Position numbers and translations under genes: made by a program. Below, one piece after another: positions 55,529-64,000 of a DNA stretch of 64,000 nt. The stretch is taken from positions 222,093,992 through 222,157,991 of the forward strand of contig CM023449.1 of assembly GCA_013339765.2 (NCBI GenBank). Reading direction: 5' to 3'. How positions within the stretch are numbered: position 1 is the stretch's first letter; each line of letters begins with the position of its first letter. The notes beneath the pieces are model-generated. The model was given only the letters and a program-made list of their open reading frames with translations. It ran no database searches and had not been told where the DNA came from. Origin of the DNA: Haemaphysalis longicornis (lineage: Eukaryota > Arthropoda > Arachnida > Ixodida > Ixodidae).

Positions 55529-56042
55529 TTAAAGGAGCCATGAAGAGAAAATACAACTTCGTTTAATTTGAAAGAACTGGGATTCAGTATCTCACTCAGC
55601 TCCATTAGAGCCGCAAAAGATGTTTTTTAACGAAAAAACAGCATGAAGTATTTAAAAACTTTCAAATTTTGCGCCACAGTGACGTGTTATGAGCAAGAAT
55701 GACGTCATACGGGCCAACAATAAAACATAATTTTCAGTGCGTCAGCTGCACGTTAGCATTCAAGTGGTGCGGTCAAATGGATTTAGAGGCCCCATTACAG
55801 ACGTCCAGTCATGTGTCGTAGCTACAGGTCAGTTAGGCGGCCGCCAATCGCACAAACAAGGTTCCATGACGTCATAGAAAAGTTGCGGGAAATTGGCTAG
55901 GGGGTCGCGAATGCTTCACACGTTTTCTTTAATATCTCCGTTATTTGTTCGAAGACTGCGATGATATTGATATCATTGTTATCGGGACTAAGCAGTCTTT
56001 CTAATAAACTCAACTTGTATTTTGTCTTCATGGCTCCTTTAA
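55529..56042. mobile_element. TTAA-bounded MITE, divergent member D
   Basis: The left end TTAAAGGAGCCATGAAGAGA and the reverse complement of the right end TTAAAGGAGCCATGAAGACA are identical except for one base over at least 28 bp. TTAA is at 55529-55532 and 56039-56042. It is 514 bp long and non-coding. The terminal repeats resemble those of copies A-C, but the interior differs, so it is a separate subfamily. Confidence 0.85.
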
Positions 56043-59000
56043 GCGCTACAGCGGATGTAAAAAAAAAAAGACTCCAACGCTAATACTGAAGGTGAAAAAA
56101 GACATGCTTGGGAGAGATCACCGCGGTAGCAGCAATTTCTGGAAGTGATTATGGATCATTAGAAACATCGCTACCAGTGCGCCCATCCTTCCCGAGGCGA
56201 CTTTCAGATCCCGCCGCTGCTGCCTCGGGTGGATGACGAAGCGCTGAGGATGACTTTGAGGATGCTGACGATGACTTTGTATACACCCCTCGCCGCGAAG
56301 AAGAGTGACCTCTTCGGTGCATATGACGATGATTACTAGCACTTCAATTATGCAAATTCGCAATGATACTGATAGTTAACCGTGTATCTCGCAACGCTCA
56401 CATACTACAGCAACTCCATTCACGTCTTGCACTTCAGAGTAAGCTTCCCTGAGTATTTTTCCCTTTGTTATTTTTTGGTATTTCCCCAACTGGTTTATTG
56501 CTAATATGTCTTGTTACTGTTGCAAACACATTGTTCCCAATAACATGAGTATCATGGCCAGGAACTGGTGTTCAAGAGTCTCTAAAGCGAAATCTCGTTG
56601 TAGTTTCTACGATCCAATAAAGCAAATGAACAACTAAGAAGATAATAAATTTATGATCATGGATCCCGTCCTGCAAGGTACAAGCAAGGCCTTTAAGGTG
56701 TAATCACATATACCGTCACCTTGAAGATTTGCGTCGTTCTCTACGAGAGGGAGTGCTATCAATCCAGGCCATAGAAAGAAAATGTCGCCTGAACCTTAGA
56801 GTTTCTTACTATATACACTAGAGATGAATCTCGCGCTAGCGTCTATGCGGCTTTTATCAAGGCCGTCTGTGTCGTCGTGGCCCTTCATTACGCCTCACGC
56901 TCTTATTACTTTCTTCGTTGGCTTGGATATAAACGTTTTACGGGCTGTATATTCGAATACAGTTCCACAAAAACGCAAAGAATGGTGTGTTATATAAGTG
57001 TAAAATAAAACAAGCTGTTTTAATGCTACGAAAAAAAAAGTAAAACGTATTTTCCGGAATGGTTGTGCCTACTAATCAGCAGACCGAGCTGGCAGTTAAC
57101 AACGACGTTAATATTTTTGTGGAAACTTGTCACTCTTAATTTATTATTTTACCATTATTTCAATAAGTTAAGTTTGAAGAGGTTGGGCAATTTTTTGAGC
57201 GTGCCAATGAAAACTTCGCCTTCGTGTTGAACCGGCGCAGCGACTGTCAGCTACAGTGTAACAGAACTGGTTGCTGAGTGAGTTGGTTTATATTTAAAGG
57301 AAAAAGACAACGGGGCGTTAAACAGTCGTGGTCACGGGACCTGGACGAAGACAAGACGGCACATTTGCAGGCGCCCGTATCTGTCGTATCTTGTCGTTCT
57401 CCAAGTACGTTTGGTTTCTTTTCGTTTCGTCAGCTACAACTTTCGCGGCGACATATGACCCGCTCAGTCATACGTTCCTTCGACTCCAGCATGACCAACG
57501 TTAAGTATACTATCACGCACTGCCTGCTATTTCAGCGAACACACCGTTGTCATGGTTTACTCGTTCCACAGTACAGGAAGGATTTCGGAAAATGTCGTAG
57601 CTTTTAGACGTGTTAATGCGGAGGGAAGTAAGCAAATCCAAAAACACTGCTTAAGAATCCAATTGGCATGCCAAGCCCAAGCAAGAAGCTGTGGTCTTGC
57701 CATAAACCGTCACGACGACATGGATTCCCAAGTGCAGTTTCCTTTTTAGTAAACTTACCAAGAAACTCTATGGCGCGTACAAGAAGACACCTTGCAAGGA
57801 AACATTCACAATAGTCGGTGTGGGGCGCTCCAGGCGGGAGCTTTCGATCGACGTCGTCTGCTGCCGTGCATAAACAAGCGGCAATCCCTCCCTCTTAAGC
57901 ACTACCGCTCGCATTCGCCTGACTGAAAACTACTTTACGTGTAATTCTTTATGGCCTATCTTCGACGAATCGCGTCGAGGGTGAGTAAGGGTTGGCGATA
58001 AAAGTTCGCTCTGCATCAAGAATGGCGTCGGCGGCGCAACTGTCACGACCGTACAATGTACCTAACTGCTGACTTGAAGTGAGCTAAAGAGTAAGAGGAA
58101 TAATTTACAAAAGAAACAATACCGCAACGAATATAAAAACAATAAAAGAAGAAGTAAGGAACGACCACACAAGGGAAAGTTCGCTCACGCAAAATAGGGG
58201 TTCACGTCGCCGAACAACCTTATTTTGAAAACTTCTGTGTTCTTACCATATTATTGCTGCATATCAATGGAAGAAATATAACATTGCACAGAGTTGGAGT
58301 GTGCTTAACAATAGAACATTTCAAACATAGAGGGAAAGTAAAGGACAGCCGTCACACACGAGGGACGCTTTACAGGCAGTCGGCACACCACGCGTCAATA
58401 TCCGCACCAGCAATGATGATGTGGACGATTGTGAGAAACAGATTACGTACGACATGAGGATAATGGTTGTGAGAATTCCAAGCAGTGTGAGGGGAATTGG
58501 ACAGAACAGTACAAGGCACCTTTCCATGTGTCGTAGAAGTCGCCACTAGCGTAGCGCGCAGATTGTTGCTCACGGTATTTCCACTGATAAAAATGCTTTG
58601 AATTAGAATATCCCGCCAGCAGCCACAATTGACAAATTGAGAGAAGAAATCGGAACTCGATGAAGAGTGATGTAGTTTTACAAGTCTGCTTTGCGAAGAA
58701 GTAGGATGATCATAATGTGGGGAGCCTTGAACGAGTTATAATCGCAAAAAATTTTTGAAAATAATTTTTTTAATTGTATAGGGTACTTGGCAAAGCCTGC
58801 CACAGTTAACGAAACTAATCAATATAAATTATCTCCGCACCTTGAGCCGGTGGGCCACGGTGTTGTTGTTAGGAGAGCGTGCAAACTTTTTTAACATCAG
58901 CTGAGGGTTATGAAAATTACGCTAGCTAGTAGAGGAACATACAGTTCCTTGTGTGTTCTGAATGCGGAAGATTATCGCAGTCTCGGCCGACGGCCTTTGA

Positions 59001-59281
59001 CAGAAACTGTCATTGGCCGATACCGCTGATTGGGTATGCACGAATTGTGGGTGCATATGTGGAAAGAGAGAGAGAGAAAGCTTGTTCATTTGGCAGAGCC
59101 TTGTGGGAGTGGAACCTTCGTACAGGTAGCAATGTGCCGCCCTTGATGGTACCGCTCTCTCAACCAGCAGGAGCTGATCACAAAAGAGGGAGCTGGACAG
59201 CAGCGTATCCCACTGCTCGGGGCAATGGAGATGTGGTGGAGGGGGCAAATCAGGGTTACGGCTGCCTTTAAGGATAACGTG
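56043..59281. other. no gene recognised
   Basis: Intergenic downstream of the ABCA gene. Many short frames on both strands, up to 109 codons at 57278-57607, none with recognisable motifs. Confidence 0.4.
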
Positions 59282-59680
59282 CTAAGTGTTCCTTATAACG
59301 TCCAGAATTTGCATTTGGCTTCGTGCTGATTTGGGAACATAAGGTGCATCATTGTTGGGTGGGGATACGCGTTTGTGTGCACAAGTCTGAACGTAGTATT
59401 TGCTTAGTTGTGTGTGGGCGCAACGCAAGTGTTCTGAGACCGAGTCTGTAGTGCTCTGTAATTTCCTGGTAGGTCGGGGGTGGCATCGGTTCACGTGAGT
59501 ATTCCGCGGCCTGGTCGACGAAACCTCGGGCCTTGAGGTGGGCTTGATAAATGTCAATGTCACAGCGAACTGAGGATGTGTGAATTAGACGCGCACATTT
59601 CAAGACATCTGTCTTTGCCATTGGCCAACCCCTAGAGTTGGTATGTGACCAGTTAAACTGTAGCCCCAATTAGTACTTGA
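59282..59680 (-). mobile_element. LINE C-terminal remnant, I/R1-like
   Basis: A 106-codon frame (59349-59669, -) contains DIDIYQAHLKARGFVDQAAE and PPPTYQEITEHYRLGLRTLA followed by LRSDLCTQTRIPTQQ. This is similar to the region after RNase H in tick I-type LINEs. Inferred from memory of such proteins, without RT sequence nearby. Confidence 0.45.
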
Positions 59681-59712
59681 AGCTACAGTCGAGGCACTAC
59701 AAATCTATATTA

Positions 59713-60120
59713 CGGGAGCTTCATGAAACCAGCATAACACACGCGGTGTAGCAGTACGGTATCGCCAAGAAAATTATCACGATCCGTATTCAACGCACGC
59801 AGAGCACCGTATGTGCACGCCGAAAGTCCTGAACCTTTTGTCCCAGCTATTCGATAGTGATGAAATCGCTTGTCTCTCATTGTAGGTCCCTCGGTTCCAT
59901 TTCCGTTCGATGTAACTGAGGCAGTGGTTCGTCATTGACCAACAACCATGAGCGTGTATAGTACCATCCCATAGAGCATGTGGAACTCCGTATAGGAAAT
60001 GATGAATATACATTCTCGTAGCTTCGTGGATCCAGCATGGCATATACGCGATGTAGCTGTAAATTTTCGACAGAAGACGCCTTATTGCTCTGGTATTCAA
60101 TACACGTGAGCAGAATTAGG
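59713..60120. repeat. about 304-bp tandem repeat, roughly 1.3 units
   Basis: GGAGCTTCATGAAACCAGCATAACAC... at 59713 and CGTAGCTTCGTGGATCCAGC... at 60017 start related stretches. Each is followed by a CGCG(A/G)TGTAGC(A/T)GTA block and a TATTCAA(C/T)(G/A)CACG motif. Probably a fragment of a longer satellite. Confidence 0.65.
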
Positions 60121-60582
60121 TGTCCCTCGAAAGCAGTATTTCGTGTGGAGTACGCGGAAAGCTGTGTCTCAGCAGCCAGCTGTTTGTCGGTTTGTGTTTC
60201 GAAGAAACCGAGGAGACCCCTTCCTTCGCACAGTAACTCAAGCGAGGCTCCGAAGACTGTAGCCTCTCCCTATAGATTCAGCTTTTGAGGGCAATGAGGA
60301 ATTGTGAGGTGGTATTGGCTCCAAGTCGCCGCAGCTTACCAGGTAACAAAGTGCAATTCTCACAAGAATATTTGAGAACTGGAGCGAAAAAGCGGCTGTG
60401 CGAAAACCTTGTTGATGGCATGTTAGGATGTTATTTATCCGCCTGTACAGAGCCATATATCGTGTGGGTCCCGAAAAAAGATATACTGTAAATGATTGAA
60501 TGTATACGCCTGTATAGCTGGCGTGAAATGTTTTCCTCTAACATACCGCAGTTAACACGCGGTAAGGTGCAATGTACAATAT

Positions 60583-61009
60583 TGTCACGTAGCCAAGGAC
60601 GAAGCAGTTGTTTGGAAAAGAAACAAGTTTATTGGAGCGAACTTGTGCTCCTCTAACAACTGAAAAGAATACAGAGGCGGCGAAGCAGTGGTCAACAAAG
60701 TGACGTACGTGCGTCGGCGAGCGTCGCAGAATCGAATGCCCCGGCGTCTGCTCTGCAGGCTTTTTATCTTTCGGCGCGCGTGGTTCTGGAACCGTCGATT
60801 CGCATCGAGAACATTGTAGATGCAAGAAGATTATTCCGGGATGTTCACGTTAGATCGGAATGCTCTCCCTATCTGAACAGATAACACATGCGGCACAGAA
60901 AGAAAGAATGGAACACGCGCTTCCCTTGGCACGGAGATAACACAGACCGGCGCAGCCGGGCGGTAAAAGCAAAACACAAATAAACAAACCCAATGCATGG
61001 TTCGCGGCA
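60583..61009 (-). repeat. 3' LTR of the Ty3/gypsy element
   Basis: TG...CA ends (TGTCACGTAGCC... to ...GGTTCGCGGCA), 427 bp. The adjacent sequence on the right reads, on the - strand, GAGGGGGGGTAA, a polypurine tract. An AATAAA on the - strand sits in GCTCCAATAAACTTG near 60630. The matching 5' LTR is outside the window. Confidence 0.75.
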
Positions 61010-61082
61010 TTACCCCCCCTCTAAGAGTGCATCGACCCGATGCTAACATAAGCGACAGTCCGAAAATGAAAAGAAAAGTTCG

Positions 61083-62177
61083 TCATCGTTCGTAGAAAGG
61101 TTTTAAGCGAACCACGTGGACGACTTCGGGCCGCGTACGTCGTCGTGATGTGCCGGAGTCACCATCGGGGATCACTTCGTAGGTAAGTTGGCCAACACGT
61201 CGCAGAATCTGGTAGGGTCCGAAATACCGTCGCAGAAGTTTCTCGCTCAGTCCGCGTCGTCGGATGGGAGTCCAAACCCACACACGATCCCCTGGTTGGT
61301 ACTCGGCGTCTCGGCGTCGGAGGTTGTAGCGGCCGGCATCCACCAGCTGCTGGTCCCTTATACGAACTCGAGCGAGCTGGCGGGCCTCCTCCGCACGTTG
61401 AAGGTATCCTTGGACGTCGGCGTTGAGGTCGTCGTCTTCTACATGCGGAAGCATGGCGTCGAGCATCGTAGTCGGTCGTCTTCCGTAGACAAGCTCGAAC
61501 GGTGTCATCTGCGTAGTTTCCTGCGTCGCTGTATTGTACGCAAACGTGACATACGGGAGGACTTCGTCCCAAGTCTTATGTTCAACGTCGACGTACATGG
61601 ACAGCATATCCGCAATTGTCTTGTTCAGACGTTCTGTTAGTCCGTTCGTTTGGGGGTGGTACGCCGTCGTTCTTCGGTGATCCGTGTTGCTGTAGCGTAA
61701 GATTCCTTGCATCAGCTCCGCGGTAAAGGCCGTTCCGCGGTCCGTGATTAGGACTTCAGGGGCTCCATGTCGCAGCACAACTTGGTTTATAAAGAACTTG
61801 GCGACTTCTTGTGCAGTCCCCCGCGGAAGAGCGGCGGTCTCTGCGTAGCGCGTCATGTAGTCTGTCGCTACGACAATCCACTTGTTCTCCGATCGTGACG
61901 TCGGGAACGGGCCTAGAAGGTCCATTCCAATTTGTTGAAAGGGCCTCCGCGGGACGGCGATCGGTTGTAGAAGTCCGGCGCGTCTTGTCGGCGGCGTTTT
62001 TCGTCGCTGGCAGTCCCGGCAACTCCGAACGTAGTGGGTGACGTCGGATGTAAGGCGGGGCCAGAAGTACTTCGCCTTAATTTTTGCAATAGTGCGAGCT
62101 GTGCCGAGATGTCCGGAAGACGGGTCGTCGTGGGACGCTTCCAAAATTTCGTCACGAAGGTCCTGCGGGGATGACAA
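61083..62177 (-). CDS. Ty3/gypsy integrase (frame-shifted part of pol)
   Basis: 364 codons. The zinc-binding region has HDDPSSGH and CRDCQ (HHCC type). The catalytic core shows GMDLLGPFP, LITDRGTAF and GLTERLNKTI, placing the D, D and E residues of the integrase triad. The C-terminal part has GDRVWVWTPIRRRGLSEKLL then YFGPYQILRRVGQLTYEV, the usual gypsy integrase tail. The ATG at 62175-62177 is probably not a real start: the conserved protein continues directly from the RT frame, and a one-base insertion near 62198 puts the two in different frames. Confidence 0.9.
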   Translation of the reverse strand: MSSPQDLRDEILEASHDDPSSGHLGTARTIAKIKAKYFWPRLTSDVTHYVRSCRDCQRRKTPPTRRAGLLQPIAVPRRPFQQIGMDLLGPFPTSRSENKWIVVATDYMTRYAETAALPRGTAQEVAKFFINQVVLRHGAPEVLITDRGTAFTAELMQGILRYSNTDHRRTTAYHPQTNGLTERLNKTIADMLSMYVDVEHKTWDEVLPYVTFAYNTATQETTQMTPFELVYGRRPTTMLDAMLPHVEDDDLNADVQGYLQRAEEARQLARVRIRDQQLVDAGRYNLRRRDAEYQPGDRVWVWTPIRRRGLSEKLLRRYFGPYQILRRVGQLTYEVIPDGDSGTSRRRTRPEVVHVVRLKPFYER

Positions 62178-64000
62178 GTAGATAATTCGTTCTTGTTCCG
62201 GGGCTGAAATTCTTCTTCACGAGGACGGAGTTTCTGAGGCTGAATGCTGGTAAGTTACGCTTGAACGCTCTAGGCACGGCGACGTTACGTCCTTCGAGGT
62301 AGTCGATCATTACTCGCAAGTCGGGGTCGGCACGCTGCTGGGCGGCTAGGTCGCTCTCCGTAACAACCCCGAAGAACGCACTGTCTTCATCGGAGTCTTG
62401 TGGTGGTGGGTCGACAGGGGCGCGGGACAGGCAGTCGGCGTCGGAGTGTTTCCTGCCGGATTTGTAGACGATTGTAATGTCGAACTCTTGCAGGCGCAAA
62501 CTCCACCGCCCAAGACGGCCAGAGGGGTCCTTCAAATTGGCGAGCCAACACAGCGCATGGTGGTCTGTTACAACCTTGAACGGTCTGCCATACACGTATG
62601 GGCGAAATTTTGAAATGGCCCATATAATAGCCAGGCACTCTTTTTCGGAGGCAGAGTAGTTTTTCTCCTCCTTCGACAGACCACGGCTGGCATAGGCGAT
62701 TACGTTTTCGCACCCGCTTTGTTTTTGGACAAGGACGGCACCCAAGCCTATATCACTGGCGTCCGTGTGTATTTCCGTTTCGGCGTTGTCGTCGAAATGA
62801 GCGAGCACGGGCGGGCTTTGCAGGTGTTTTTGCAGCTCGCAGAATGCCTTTTCTTGGTCGTCTTCCCAGCTGAAAGCGGTGCTATCTTTCGTCAAGCGCG
62901 TGAGCGGCTCTGCAATGCGTGCGAAGTTTGCGACGAAGCGCCGGTAGTATGCGCACAGTCCAAGAAATCTGCGCACGCCCTTCTTATCTTTCGGCCTTGG
63001 GAAGTTCGCTATGGCTGAAGTTTTCGCCGGGTCAGGCAGGACTCCCGCGGCGTTGACGACATGGCCCAAAAACTTCAGTTCCTCGTACGCGAAGCGGCAC
63101 TTTTCAGGCTTCAGCGTTAACCCCGACGTACGGATGGCCTCGAGTACTGACTGCAACCTTGCGAGGTGTTCGTCGAAAGTCCGGGAGAATACCACAACGT
63201 CGTCGAGGTATACGAGGCAGGTGTGCCACTTCAGGCCAGCTAGCACAGTGTCCATGACTCTTTGGAACGTTGCTGGTGCCGTGCATAGCCCAAACGGCAT
63301 TACCTTGAACTCGTATAGGCCGTCCGGGGTTATGAATGCAGTCTTCTCTCGATCTCTCTCGTCCACTTCAATTTGCCAGTAGCCGGTCTTGAGGTCCATC
63401 GATGAGAAGTACCTCGCATGGCAGAGGTGGTCGAGGGCGTCGTCGATTCGTGGCAGGGGGTACACGTCCTTTTTGGTGATCTTGTTCAATCGCCGGTAGT
63501 CAACGCAGAACCTCAGTGTGCCGTCTTTTTTCTTCACGAGTACGACCGGCGCAGCCCACGGACTTTTCGATGGCTGTATAATGTCGTCGTTGAGCATGTC
63601 GTCGACTTGAGTCCGGATGGCTTCCCGCTCGTGGGAAGAGACGCGGTACGGTGACTGTCGGGTAGGTCGGGCTCCATCCTCGGTTATTATCCGGTGCTTC
63701 GCCAGAGGTGTTTGACGTAACTTTGAGTTCGACGAAAAACACTCGCTGTAGCGACGCAGCAAAGCCAATAACTTGTTCCTTTCTTCTTGCGGTAGCGCCG
63801 GATTCACGTCGAAGGGGTGCGGAAGCTTGAAGGTATCGTCGGGTGCGCGTTCAAAGTCGGCGACTGCTATCACGTCACTTGCTAGTTGCGTTTCTTCGAC
63901 GAACGCAATTGCAGCGCCCTTGTTTAAATGCTGGTACTCCTCGGTGAAATTGGTGACCAAAACGTGGGATTTGCGATGCTTAAACCGCGCAATGCCTCTT
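62152..64000 (-). CDS. Ty3/gypsy reverse transcriptase and RNase H (partial pol)
   Basis: The frame is open from the window edge to a stop at 62152-62154. RT motifs: VVLVKKKDGTLRFCVDYRRL, SSMDLKTGYWQIEV, MPFGLCTAPATFQRVMD and the catalytic TCLVYLDDVVVFS. RNase H follows with EIHTDASDIGLGAVLVQ and the NYSASEKECLAIIWA segment, then FKVVTDHHALCWLANL. A linker leads into the integrase zinc region, but the frame breaks just before it. Protease and gag are not in the window. All catalytic Asp residues I can place are present, so the element is fairly young. Confidence 0.93.
   Translation of the reverse strand, partial: RGIARFKHRKSHVLVTNFTEEYQHLNKGAAIAFVEETQLASDVIAVADFERAPDDTFKLPHPFDVNPALPQEERNKLLALLRRYSECFSSNSKLRQTPLAKHRIITEDGARPTRQSPYRVSSHEREAIRTQVDDMLNDDIIQPSKSPWAAPVVLVKKKDGTLRFCVDYRRLNKITKKDVYPLPRIDDALDHLCHARYFSSMDLKTGYWQIEVDERDREKTAFITPDGLYEFKVMPFGLCTAPATFQRVMDTVLAGLKWHTCLVYLDDVVVFSRTFDEHLARLQSVLEAIRTSGLTLKPEKCRFAYEELKFLGHVVNAAGVLPDPAKTSAIANFPRPKDKKGVRRFLGLCAYYRRFVANFARIAEPLTRLTKDSTAFSWEDDQEKAFCELQKHLQSPPVLAHFDDNAETEIHTDASDIGLGAVLVQKQSGCENVIAYASRGLSKEEKNYSASEKECLAIIWAISKFRPYVYGRPFKVVTDHHALCWLANLKDPSGRLGRWSLRLQEFDITIVYKSGRKHSDADCLSRAPVDPPPQDSDEDSAFFGVVTESDLAAQQRADPDLRVMIDYLEGRNVAVPRAFKRNLPAFSLRNSVLVKKNFSPGTRTNYLLVIPAGPS

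Larger units (their letters stand above)
60583..64000 (-). mobile_element. Ty3/gypsy LTR retrotransposon, 3' part
   Basis: Includes the 3' LTR, an integrase frame and an RT/RNase H frame. The RT frame stays open to the window edge, so gag, protease and 5' LTR lie beyond 64000. The pol sequence is well preserved apart from one frameshift. Confidence 0.93.

Overview
This window is eukaryotic and looks like the genome of a hard tick (Ixodida) or a close chelicerate relative. It has a widely split gene with GT-AG introns of 2 to 12 kb. The introns are packed with RTE-like and Jockey-like LINEs, Penelope-like elements, Ty3/gypsy elements with a gag type I associate with ticks, tRNA-derived SINEs and several MITE families. 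The species assignment is inference from transposon style only.

The only host gene I can support is the 3' half of an ABC transporter of subfamily A (ABCA) on the + strand. Eight exons (10858-11273, 15037-15162, 23978-24229, 36113-36573, 41947-42134, 43899-44072, 47320-47548, 53427-53648) have compatible splice phases. Together they encode 688 residues plus a stop: the second transmembrane domain, the second nucleotide-binding domain (NBD2) and the C-terminal tail. The N-terminal half must lie upstream, partly or wholly outside the window. NBD2 keeps Walker A, the Q-loop and Walker B, but its ABC signature and H-loop are altered.

Layout: 1-2900 holds LINE remnants on the - strand. 6271-8403 is a TTAA-bounded element with a 1.3-kb inverted-repeat transposon nested inside it. 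11335-11951 holds SINEs, followed by a (TA)n tract and a decayed Penelope-like element (12055-14700, -). 18120-22260 holds RTE-like LINE pieces on both sides of a second decayed Penelope-like element (19430-21480, +). 25740-28420 holds a SINE, a TTAA element, and a decayed gypsy gag ending at a perfect hairpin. 30816-35785 is a young, apparently non-autonomous LTR retrotransposon with a 65-bp minisatellite in its leader. 36770-37070 and 40945-41650 are tandem repeats inside one intron. 38023-38914 and 55529-56042 are further TTAA elements. 47600-48620 is a relative of the nested 1.3-kb element. 60583-64000 is the 3' end of a Ty3/gypsy element on the - strand (RT, RNase H, integrase and one LTR), cut by the window edge.

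No tRNA, rRNA, CRISPR or prokaryotic features were seen. The story of the window is one large transporter gene whose introns have accumulated many generations of transposons, some nested, one very recent.
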